A stretch of 64,000 nt of DNA from Nomia melanderi (Eukaryota; Arthropoda; Insecta; Hymenoptera; Halictidae), in the NCBI RefSeq assembly GCF_051020985.1, contig NC_135000.1, positions 4,795,001-4,859,000 of the forward strand. Direction: 5' to 3'. The notes below the pieces were generated by a model. That model saw nothing but the letters and a program-made list of their open reading frames with translations, ran no database searches and was not told where the DNA came from. Position 1 is the first letter of the stretch, and each line of letters opens with the position of its first letter. Below, in pieces: positions 12,189 to 23,700 of this stretch. Position numbers and translations under genes: made by a program.

Positions 12189-15100
12189 ATGGCATCGGAC
12201 GGGTAAGAGGACTATTTATTTCCGCTTCTAGGGGAACGGTGATCCGCGGCGAGACACACGGCCCGCCTCTGTGGGGGCTATGTTTCCGCAGATCGATAGT
12301 GAATTTTTTTCCCAGTGACCCGTCCCAGTTTTCTTGGGAAAGAGGCTCGGTCGTGATCCTCGAGCCACGGGAACCCGTGTTTCTTGTGCTTCCTCCGATT
12401 ATTCCGATTCACAACTGGGTGGGTTTCGATCACCGAAACGAATCCCCATCGCATTTCAAACCTCCTATGGGATATATTATCGTGGGTCTTGCTCCCGTCC
12501 TCCTTTCCGTCTTTTTCTCTTTCTCCTGCTAGCTCCTTCACTCCCATACTATCTCTCGCTCGCACGTTTGCTCGCTCGTTCGCTCTTGTCACTTTCAATT
12601 TTTTTCTTTTCCCTTCGCTCCTGTATACAACTATGTGCGGACGAATTTCTGCTGCCTATTCAGTCAATTAAACAGATAGCATGACATCAGACAGTTGCTC
12701 GTATTACGGCTAGCATTCCTTTTAATTTATGGTTATGGGGTGGGGGTGAACACCCTTTTATCACGACGGAACCTTCGCTCGATTTTAAATTGTTTCTGTT
12801 TTTACCCTGTTTCCCCCCGTGATCATTGACAGTGAGACCATTATTGCGATTATCTGATCCCTTGTTAGTGTGTGTGTTCACTCGTGTGTGCGCGCGCGCG
12901 TATGTGTGTGTGTGTGTATGGTATGTGCGTGTTTTTTTTCTTTTCTTGTACGTAGAAAGATATTCCCGATAAACGACGGCCTCGCCACGGTTTACCGTAG
13001 ATTCGGCAGAATGCTATTGATTAATTATTTATAACTTACGGTTGATCCGAGTGATTTGCAATTTCTTTTGCTGCACCGACAACGGAACGGACCGCTCCGT
13101 GAACCCGCTCGTTGCATAAATGTATTTAATCGCGTTCTTCCTGTGTTATTCGCAATTTCTTCCTGACTTTGTTGTATTATTTTTAGAATTTTTAATTATA
13201 GCGATAAAAACGAGCAACAAATTTATCTTTTATTCACCCTACACGCCTTAGTGGTTTAATGTGCGTTTATAGGAAGTATGAATAGTTTTAAATGTCACGA
13301 GTCTTAGAATTGTTTAAATATATTCCGTTTGTTCGGTATTGCGAATTAAAAATATATCTAGGAGGAGGAGAGATTTGTATTAGTAATATTTTTTTCTTTT
13401 TTTTTTATACCAGCAGTGGACATATGTGTAACCAAGGTATAAAATATTAATAAATTATATATGGTTACAGTAGAATGGAATGGGTCGAAATCATAGAACC
13501 TCGTACAAAGGAGCATATGTATGCAAATCTTACGACTGGAGAATGTGTATGGGATCCTCCACCTGGTGTGCCAGTGTAAGGCTTATATTTTTCTTTGTTA
13601 CAATACAATAGTATTATAAAGCCCAACTTTCTAAGAAAGAGAAATGATTACTTGACTAAGATTCAGTTGTATTTCTGATCTAATTAGCTCGGTGAAAGTT
13701 ATCATTGTACATATAAGGTTCTGCCTTTATCACATAGGAAGCATTTATAATTGAAAGAGATTTCTACTATGGCACATGTTCTGAATTTCAATGTTTCACA
13801 TAATTCGAATTTTGTAAATGTTCAGTTTGGAGTTCTGTGATTTTTCTAACATTACACACTTTAATATATAGTTCGTATAGTTCTGCTAATAATTATAGGA
13901 AGAAAACTGATAACAACCAATGGTGGGAACTATTTGATCAAAATACTTCACGGTTTTACTATTATAATGCAACCTCCCTAAAAACTGTCTGGCACCGTCC
14001 AAGTGATTGTGACATCATACCATTAGCAAAGCTTCAGGTGAGTGATTCACTTTTACTGATAATAAATATCAAATTTGTATGGGTGGCGGTGTTGATAGCG
14101 TTTATGGTTGTCCCAAAAAACTAGGTGGGTCGTATAAATATCTTGAATTTTAAGAAATGATAGCATCCATTATTGTTGACTTGTTGAATACAATATTTGA
14201 TTTACACATATGTCAATAATGACTGTGTACAAACATGTTTCTCGAGCTTCTCTGTATTATCATGTATCAATGTGTATAATGCTGAACTTATAAGTGTGTG
14301 AGCTGTCTGCTCTCCTTTCGGCTATAAATAGATGTTTGTAGCTAAGAGAAAAAAAGTACCACGAGAAAAGCCTGATAATCTTTGAAAATTGCAATATGTA
14401 TGGGCATTACCTAGAATTTTTAACAATACTCTAAGTTTTTGCATCAAGCACTTTCTGAATAATTATTTCAAACATATGGTAGACGTTAAAGCAGAATACA
14501 GAGCCAGCAAGCAGCAGTGGAGTTGATACTCAGAAATCAACCGAGCCAAGAAAGAAAGAATCTGTATCCACCCAGACACAAACTCCTTCTGTTAGTCGAT
14601 CTACAAGGTTCAGTCATCAAGAAAGTTCCAATTTGTCTTCTTCGTTGGTAAGGTCCCCACTCTACAACAACTCTTTTATGGAATTGGTAAGCGAATACTA
14701 TGTTACTGTTCTTGTTATAGCAAAGTGGTAGTGTAAATAAAACACGAATATCTGGTGTTGGTGTGGACCTCCAGACGTCTCCTCCTTCTCCATCGCCATC
14801 CACAAGACGTCACCATCATCATCACCATCATCACCACAACAACAGGCATCATAGGCATCATGAAGTCCCGACAGCTCGTCGCCAGCATAATCATTCGCAA
14901 GATTCTGGACGCTCTAGCGACAGTTCGGTATCCCACAGTCGAACGTCTTTGGAATCGACCGGCTACCGACTGCTGGACTCTCCGCACCGGCATCATCATC
15001 GTTCTGCCACCCAAACGCCAGCGAATCAAGCACAATCATCTCCCAGACAGCACAGCGGTACATTGGAAGCCAGGGGCCATAAGAGCGGAACATTGGAAAG

Positions 15101-18100
15101 TGTGAAGAATCAGAAGTCTGTGCCGCTGGGTGAACCACCGCCATTAGGTTTATCGCTTTCAACTAGCACCCCTCTCTTCAAGAAGAAGACATTTGTTGAC
15201 TCGCAACGCGAGGTTAGGGCAGGGAATTTAGAATTGGAAAAGAATAAAAATGGTAAGAATGTGAGTTAAGTTTTGTAATTCATAAGTTGCTATGCTATTC
15301 CCGTTGAAAAGCTTCATCGAGTTCACCGAGATCATTCATGGCTTAACGTTCTAGGTAGGGAAAGTAGTAGAGGCTCATACGGTCCTGAACCGAGCACTTC
15401 GCCATATCGTGATTCGTTGATGGAGTCTAGAATATTCAGGCAAGAGATGCCACCGTACCGTCCGCCAGAAGTTCAATTGAGTCATAGTTATAAATCACAG
15501 GGCGAGAAGTATGGCTCCCTGGTGGAAAGTAGTAACCGTTATCATAGAGATAGGGAAAGAGAGATTCATCATAGGGAAAGAGTAAATAGTTTGGACAAGA
15601 CAAACACGTCAGCCTTTTATCCAAGTTCCATGCATTCGCGTAATATGAATAAGCAAGATAACACTGGTAGTATAGGAAGAAGGCATCACGGAGGTTCGGT
15701 GTCCCTTTCCGAAGCAAATAAAGATGCGTACAACGTCATGATGGCGGATTGGAATGAACCATCAGGGGTTCAGAAAAGCCTTGTCAGGGGCACCGGAGGA
15801 CTCTTAAGTGGCGCGTCGAAGCAAAGGAGCGTCGAGGTTGCGGAGAGGGAGAGAGAGCGTGAACGCGACAGAGAGAAACAGTATAGAAGGAACACAGCGT
15901 GCAATAACTCGATGGATTGTAAGTAGATTTCTCGATCGTTTAATTAACTCCAGAAAGATTGATCACCTTCGACGCTTCAAGAAACACTGAGCCCGTTAAG
16001 ACTCCACCCAATCTTTCTAGGGTTAAATACTACTCACATCTATAGTTAGTCCGGTGTTAGTTTCACGGTGCATGTTTCTTCAAGGTGTGCCGCAGCCATT
16101 AGCTCGAAGCTACAGTTTTGTACAGCAACAGAAGCAGCAGCAAAAGATACAGCAGATGCACCAGCAGCAATCGAGGAGAAGGGACAGGGATGACGATTCG
16201 ATGCATGAACGTTACTTAATAAGTCAGAGCCACGAGCAACCTAGGCAGAGGCTCAGCAGCAACACTAGCAGTAGCAATAGCAGTAATAGTAGCAGTAATA
16301 GTGCCGTAGGTGAGGAGACGGAGGGACTCACAGAAGGGGACGACAGTAAGAAGAAGAGAAGCAACGGGAACCCGAGTCCGCCTCCGTCTCCATTCTACGG
16401 GAATCCGTTGTCCGACGCCGATTACTTGTTGCCGCTTCAACATTATATTCTGCAACAGGCGAAACTCTCAGGTGAGCATCCTCGCGTCCCACGAACCGTA
16501 TGATAATCAACGAGCACACGCACGAACAGTATATCCAACACTATTCTTCGTATCGTAGGTTGTTATAAGTTCGGAGATCCTTTGTTGGTAGAAGAAGGTG
16601 ACGATTCCTTGGACGAGGAGGGCGGAAGAGGCGAGGATATCGGCGGGAGAGCCGAAGACGATTCTGATGATCAGTTCGCAGATGACGAGGCAGCCAGCAA
16701 CCAGGGTGATTCTTCTAGCCAAGAGTACCTTGAAGATCATTACGCAGGTCAGTGGCTAGAGACAAGTAACCAAGACATTTTTCTCTTCAGAGATGATCAA
16801 AACCATTTCTCCTTATTGTCACACACAGATTTAGGTAATTACGACACCGCAGGCTTAGCGACTTACTACAACACTGCGGACACGCTGACGAGGCCACAAG
16901 TGCGACCACCGTCACCACCGAATACCATATCGCAAACAGAGATCCGTGACAGCGTGACGACTACGAGACAAGTTACCGTACCAACGTGTACCATCAGTTC
17001 CCTACCCACGATTGGTACCAGCGTAGACAACGTCGACTCGGAAGAGGCAAGACGAAACGACAGTGCCGGCGGCGGCGATATCGAGAAATACGCACAAGAC
17101 AATCTCAACTTGAACTGCGGGCGACCGAAGGGTTTGAGACTTCTCTTCCGGAAGAAGTTCAGCGTTCGAGACATTCTGAGCTGGTCGAAGGATCCTATAC
17201 CGCAACCGATGCTCGTCGTCGTGGACGGGGAAAAGCTACTGAAACGGGAGGCTTGCAATTTATTCAGGCTGGTGCAAGTGTACATGGGTGACCGGAAGGC
17301 AAACGTAGGGATGACGTTGGACAGTGTGGCTATGGACATTGTAAATACCGCGTTCTCGAAGCCGCCGTTACGGGATGAACTGTACGTTCAGATCTGCAGG
17401 CAAACCACAGAGAATCCGCGGAAAGAGAGCCTCCGCCGTGGCTGGGAGCTGATGGCCGTTTGCCTGGCCTTCGTTCCACCTAGCGCAACGTTCGAGCCCT
17501 ATCTTGAAGGCTACATGAACAGACACCGCGATCCGAATTTCCAGTTCCCGGAAGTGGCCAAGTGGCCGATCCACGTTCAGGTTAGTCACTACGCGACAGT
17601 CGCCTGTCGACGCCTTCAGCGAATCGGTGCGCACGGCAAGCGGCAACCACGAAAGGCTACCATAGAAGACATTGATCAAGCAAGGGTACGCTCTATCATA
17701 TTCACCCTTCCAGATTTCTTTCATTAATATATTAATAATTCTCTCGTCGTTCACTGTTACAGATTCAAATCTTCCGAGCGTCTATGTTCGGGGCGACGCT
17801 CTCGGAAGTGATGGCGTTGCAAAGAGACAGATACCCGAACCGAGAGTTACCATGGATACAAACCACGCTAACACGGCAGGTATTGGCCCGCGGTGGTATA
17901 TTGACCGAGGGTATTTTCAGGGTGTCCGCGGACGCGGATGAGGTTAGCGCTTTGAAGGCTTGCCTGGACAGGTTCGAGGACGGCACGATTCTGGCTGCTC
18001 CCCAGGATGCTCACGCGCCCGCTTCTTTGTTGAAACTATGGGTACGCGAGCTGTACGAGCCGCTGATACCTGATTCCTTTTACGCGGAGTGCGTCTCGAT

Positions 18101-18470
18101 GAGACACGACGACGCCGAGGTGTCCGCAGCGAACGTCGCTGCGCTCGTCGATCGATTGCCCGACCTGAATCGTCGGGTGCTGTGCCACTTGATACGGTTT
18201 CTACAGGTGAATAATAGTTTCTGTGGATTGGTAAATGATGCGATCTGTAGATATTTCATGAGGATTTTCTTCTAGATATTCGCGAGACCCGAGGTGGTTG
18301 CCCGCACCAAAATGGACGCGAACAATCTGGCGATGGTGATGGCGCCGAACATACTGCGGTGCACCTCGCAAGATCCGCGCGTGATCTTGGAGAACGCGCG
18401 AAAAGAAATGGCTTTTGTTCGTACTCTTATCGAGTCATTAGAAACCGCTTGGGTCGATGATCTTCACTGA
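12189..18470 (+). CDS. Vilse: Rho GTPase-activating protein Vilse / ARHGAP39
   Basis: Ten exons (12189-12202, 13471-13575, 13899-14037, 14483-14647, 14721-15252, 15355-15918, 16085-16471, 16559-17685, 17763-18206, 18276-18470) give 1,223 residues. Two WW domains (about 7-39 and 43-78) are very close to vertebrate ARHGAP39, including EWVEIIEPRTKEHMYANL and NQWWELFDQNTSRFYYYNA. A long disordered middle has nine His (172-180), RE/RD-rich and Gln-rich tracts and an acidic run. A MyTH4 domain starts near 834, and a RhoGAP domain covers about 1011-1215 with arginine finger Arg1064 in GIFRVS. Vilse/CrossGAP binds Robo through its WW domains and promotes GTP hydrolysis on Rac/Cdc42 in axon guidance and tracheal growth. 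Uncertain points: the 14-base first coding exon (M-A-S-D-G) rests on a good donor and the conserved Arg before EWVE; exon 7 may instead start at 16046, adding 13 residues in frame. Confidence 0.95.
12869..12930. repeat. (TG)n / (CG)n microsatellite in Vilse intron 1
   Basis: Interrupted TG run with a central (CG)5-6 stretch, about 60 bases, on the sense strand of the first intron. Confidence 0.85.
14811..14837 (+). repeat. His codon repeat in Vilse exon 5
   Basis: Nine consecutive CAC/CAT codons coding for polyhistidine, followed by more His-Arg mixtures up to about 14865. Mixed codons argue for selection on the peptide or an old expansion rather than a recent pure-CAT slippage. Confidence 0.9.
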
Positions 18471-19949
18471 CCTTATTCTACTGCGCTAGAAGAAAGAACG
18501 CTCTAGACTACTATGCCAAATGAAATCAGCTGTATATTCATAAGTATTGTTAGTTATTTCACCGTTCTATATTATCTTTCACAGTTCGTTTTTCTTTCTC
18601 TCTCTCGTCGTCTCTGTCGTTTTGTTTCTCTTGGCCATCACCGGACCCCAATAATCCCGTTCCTCGATGTTCTTCAACCGTAATCTTTAGTGCTACGAAA
18701 ACTTTACCAAGCTAATCTCACCGAGTTTCCAACTTGCCCCCTTCGCTCCCCCTCGCTCCTCGTTCCCTATTTATTATTTATATGCAAATTATATGTTATA
18801 CAGATAGAGATTATTATTATATTATGTATATCACTATATATCATATTATATATTTTACCAACCCTTGTTACCGCGTTGACCGTAACGCGGACGGCTTTTT
18901 TACTCGATTATTGTTGAATCTCGTGTAAGATAACAGAAATCATGTGTTACCGTGTATAGCTGCACTCCGCGATGATCTTTTTGTATAAGCGACGAATTTG
19001 ACGTGTACAACGTTTATCGAGGAGTAAACATTGCAAAGGATTAGCAAGCTGTATTCAACTGTGTTTTTTTTTCCTTCCGGTTTCACTCACCTGTTTTTAC
19101 AACGAACATTCTTTCGTTTCAATCTTCCACTTCGACGAGAACAATGAAACGATTTCCGAGGGTGCACGACACAACCGTGCGTGACTGGCAGCTGTTTTCT
19201 TACTTCTAATTTATAACAATTTTTCTTATCTTTTCCATTCTTCTTTTGTTGCCAAACGAAAGTTACCAGTTAATAATCATTGTATTAAATATAATATTTA
19301 AATTATACAAACAAAATATCACAAAACGATGGTCGCCGTTATGCCGTAATGGACACTGTTTTCTTTCCTTCTCCTTTTTAATGTAAATATCGTATAAAAA
19401 TTGGTATAGCAATTGTTGTCGGTATCCGATGTTAATAGAGTAAATCACTCGCAACGTACCTGCTTTTACACTACGCTAAGCATTATCTAGTTACACCTAT
19501 CGAAATTTTATATACAAGATGTACAAAGTAATCGATTACACTAAAATACTGCTTCTGATGTGCGCCAATTTCATTAGACCTTCTTCGACGTGTGTTCATC
19601 ATCTTCGAACCTGCTCCTATTGGAACGAACACGTTTCGGCTCAAAGAAATCTTTTCTTTTTCGTAGGAATAGCATAATGATTTTCATATAAAAACGTTTT
19701 CCCGACGATTTTCCAGTGTTTCACGATCGAAAGATAAGTATTGCCATTTACAAGTTTGTTCAGAGATCGTTATAAGAGCTTCCCTGTACTCTAAATCAAT
19801 CTTCGGAGCGTGTCCTCTTAAGCACAAGTCACCGTGTGTCTCTAAACGATAGTACCGTTCGCGCGACCGCTGCACAAGTTCAACTTAAGTAGAGCTTAAG
19901 ACTCCCGAACACGTTGAAACTTGCAGCAATGCAGGCATCGCGACAAGTG
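18471..19949. other. Vilse 3' UTR and convergent intergenic DNA
   Basis: Vilse (+) and the lipase gene (-) converge across 18471-20767. ATTAAA near 19285 is the only near-canonical poly(A) hexamer I noticed. Pyrimidine-rich DNA near 18585-18640 and AT-rich DNA after 18770 hold no credible exon. Confidence 0.4.
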
Positions 19950-20575
19950 ATGGGTTTGTCTTCCAAAGTTTCATAATACATGTTGCAGTCAGACAAAAAG
20001 TGAAAAAGGCTTGACACTAGAACTACCGGAAGGGACAAAATGACCCATTCATGGTTTCTTTTTTTCCAGTTATTGAGAAGGTAACGAATACTTCTCTGAG
20101 AAATTACTAGAGAAATTGGTTTAGTAATGCAGAAACTACAGTGCAAATCAATTGAAGTCTCAATAGTTGCACCATCTAGTTTCTATAGACAAATTTCAAA
20201 AAGACAATTTCACTGCTTGGTAATTCTAGTGTCAAACCTATTTTAGCGATGGGTTTGTGTCTCCCAAAGTTTCATGATACATGTTGCACTCAAACAGAAA
20301 GTGAAGAAGCTCAAATCCATCGCTACAAGTGATGAGACTCTCAGAGTTCCATGATACATGTTGCATTCAGACATAGAGAGAAAAAGGCTTAAACCAATCA
20401 TTTGTAGCAATGGGTTTGAGTCTCTCAAACTTTCATGATACATGTTGCACACAAATAAAGGGAGAAAAGGTTCAGACCCATCGCTACAAGTGATGAGACT
20501 CCCAAAGTTTCATGATACATCATGTAGCACTCAAACAAAAGGTGAAAAAGGCTCAATCCCATCGCTTGTTGCGAT
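19950..20575. repeat. Tandem array, unit about 80 bp, split by a TTAA element
   Basis: Units beginning near 19950, 20247, 20331, 20411 and 20491 share a core like GTTTCATGATACATGTTGCA followed by an A/G-rich segment. The first unit is interrupted by the mobile element at 20011-20235. The array lies in the 3' flank of the lipase gene. Confidence 0.85.
20011..20235. mobile_element. TTAA-type MITE, 'CACTAGAACTACC' family, inside a tandem array
   Basis: 225 bp, ends TTGACACTAGAACTACC and its imperfect inverse complement GGTAATTCTAGTGTCAA. The flanks (aaaaaggc ... acc) match a neighbouring repeat unit that reads aaaaaggc-TTAA-acc at 20381-20395, so the empty target was TTAA. The inner sequence matches one arm of the foldback element at 28299-28653, with the other arm mostly deleted. 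No coding capacity; a non-autonomous element. Confidence 0.88.
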
Positions 20576-20767
20576 GCCTGCTTGCTGCAAGTTTCAATAT
20601 GTATGGGGCCCTATAGAATCCGACCGATTTCCGGTCTTGCCGGTTTACCTTACCCAGCTGGTAGCAGTAGTCGATCTTAGCAAACGATTTTTCACAGGAA
20701 CAGTACACAGTGTCTCGAGCTAATCGCGTAATAACAAAGTGGAACACTTTTCAGGAATAACAGGTTG

Positions 20768-23700
20768 TTAACAGTTGTCGATGAACGACGCTGTGGACCC
20801 GCTGGCGATCTCCGCGTACTCCTGCCTGCTGGCTGAGCACAGCTTGCTGGTGAAGTCTGCTTCCCTTTTTCTGCGGACACAGACACAACGTAGGTACCCA
20901 TATAAATCTTCCAACAAGAGACACATCGAAGAATCTTTTCTTACGAACTTGTGAATTTTTCTATGGAAGGTCAACGAAAAGGAAGAGAAAGGTCGAAGAT
21001 CAAATTTGTAAGTGTATCTCAGAATTTGTAAATAAAGATTTTGATGATAGAAAGAGATCAATGATAGACTCTTAGCAATTGAAACTTTTAAATTAACCCT
21101 TTGCACTCGAGGACTCTGGGGTTATTGAAAAATTGTCATTGTAAACTAAGAAGTTGTGTTAAGTAGATTATAATATCTGTATCTATGATCGATGAAAAAA
21201 CATTTATGGTTTTCCTTTTTATCGTATCATTTATTTATATGTGAATATGCTTTGCTACTGAAATTGCTGCGAGTGCAAGGGGTTGAAGGTAGTATAGATT
21301 GGTAATATGTACATTAAAATTACTATGATTATTAACCCTTTGCACTCGGTTTATCTTCAATGTTGTCGGTAGTAAATTTGCATTTAGTATCAGAAAAATT
21401 AATTAAAGTAATATACATTTATTATTATAATAATATTTAATTTTCATAATCTTTTAAAGTGTGGCACTTTCTCAAACAATTTCCAACATTCTATCACAAA
21501 TTATTGTCATCTCCAGCCTAATATACGAGTGCAAAGGGTTAATATTAAAAGTATAATGAATCATTGTTAAAATTGAATAAATATCAATCCTGTGCACTCA
21601 GCTTATCTTCAATATTGTCAGTTACAAATTTGTATACAGTTTCAGAGAAATGAATTAAACTAATATACAGCAATAGGATTCAACGTTTCATATTTATTTC
21701 ATTTATTATTATAATAAGATGTAATTTTCATAATCTTTTAAAGTGTGGCACGTTCTCAAACAATTTCCAACATTCTATCACAAATTATTGTCATCTCCAG
21801 CATAATATATGAGTGCAAAGGGTTAAAAATTCTCATTTATACGTGAACGAACAACGTAAAGAGTTTTAGGGGTGAGACTCACCCTCTTCCCGGCAGTTCC
21901 ATGACGTCGACGGTGACGCTGTTCACGTAAAGACGATCGTTGCACCAGAAAAAGCAGAGCGAGCGCGGCTGCAGCACGTCCATGTCGTATGTCCATGAAA
22001 GTTCGACTCGCCTGATTTTTCCAATTTCACCGGTCGCCCCCGCCGGATGCGCGACCACCATTCGCACCGTCGATCCGTGTTCCAATTTCATGTAACCGCT
22101 ACAAGTCGGTGAGTGAAAGAACCAATAAAATTTATCTTCGCGAAAGTATCGTTTCCCGATGTCGGTGCCGTTTAGTAAATGGTAACGAGACTCTACCGCG
22201 GAAAACGGAACCGTGCCACCTATAATTTCGCGGGAAGGTTTAATCACTCTTTAATTAATGTTTCGTACAAGTTAGTAATATCAACTGAGAAATAAGAAAC
22301 TATTTTTAACCGCATTAACCCTTTCCGGTACGATTTAATCATGAAAAACTTGTGACGGGCGCAATCTTTGCTTTATGTAAAATATAAGATAACTTTCAAT
22401 AACAATATCTATAAGATTAATTTCATTTGATTTATGTAAAATACAATGAAATTAATCTTATTGATATTGCTATTTAAAGTTATAATAAAGATAATAATTA
22501 AGACATTTAAAGTTATGATAAAGTTACAAGCTACGGCATTATGTTTATGAACTCGATAACTTGTTCCAGTTTCATTTTGTCGATATTTTATTTAGAAGAT
22601 TCATTGGATTGAATAAAATATTACAATTGGGGAGATCCTCACCGAAATAGACAAACGTGTTAAGAAATGTTCAATGTTGGAGAACACAGAAGACTAAACG
22701 TTAACGAATTTAGATTTTCATAGTTCTTAGCTTAGAAAACTCAGATGATTTTTGAACTTTCAGAAATGTTTAGTAATGTTAGGGGAATATTACCTAGGAG
22801 TTAGATCGACGTCACGTATGATACCATTCTCAGCGTGAAGCGTGACTTTCATAAAACCTTGGACCCAGCTCTCAGCAGTCGGTGGTCGCGCAAGATTGAT
22901 AGTGAGACGATAATGTCTCCCTGGAAGAGAGGAATTAAAGTCCAAGTTATGACTAATGAAGATTGCACTTGTGCTAAATTTTCGTTTGGATTCTTAACAC
23001 TAGAACTACCATACCGATCAAAATTGTTTGTTTCGCCATTATTAATATCTTCAAAGCATTGAATATTCGAAATGATTTTAAAAATAAATATTTTCACTTG
23101 AATTCAAATGAACCGAGTAATATATGTATTTGTTGAATCATGTTGAAAATCTTCATCGCGAGTCTCACTCGTTGTTGTAGGACAATGGGTTAACCCTTTG
23201 CACTCCGAATAAAATATCATTGTTCCCCTTATTTTGTGAATCGATGCCTTAAGTTCCTCCTTCGTTAAGTTAGTTTAAAAAAATGTCATCTATATCTCAT
23301 AAAAATAAATTGAATATTTCTAGTGACAAATTTTTGAAGTGCAAAGGGTTAAACCGTATTAGAAATCTTCGCCTCAAATCTGAAGATATTGTAAGGCAAG
23401 GGATTAATCATTGAAGACGAAATGCACGTTCATTTGCATCGGACTATTTAAATTTCATTTGAATAAACCAGAATAGAAATGCGAGTGAACGTGGAAAGGA
23501 TGAAAAGTGTTATCTTGATCGATGAGCGAAATTGCGGTTACCAGTTTCTAATCGACACTTATGTAGGGCAGACTTAAATCAATCTCATGGCAAGCGGCAA
23601 TTTTCTGCGCGACGATAACACGGTGAAAGCCGCAATTGCATAAAATCCCTCGAGAAGATTTTATTCAATATTAAAAACCGCTGAAACTGTAAATGAACGT

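Noticed and set aside
14715..15162. Antisense frames over the Vilse His-rich exon
   Set aside because: Shadows of the real plus-strand coding exon.
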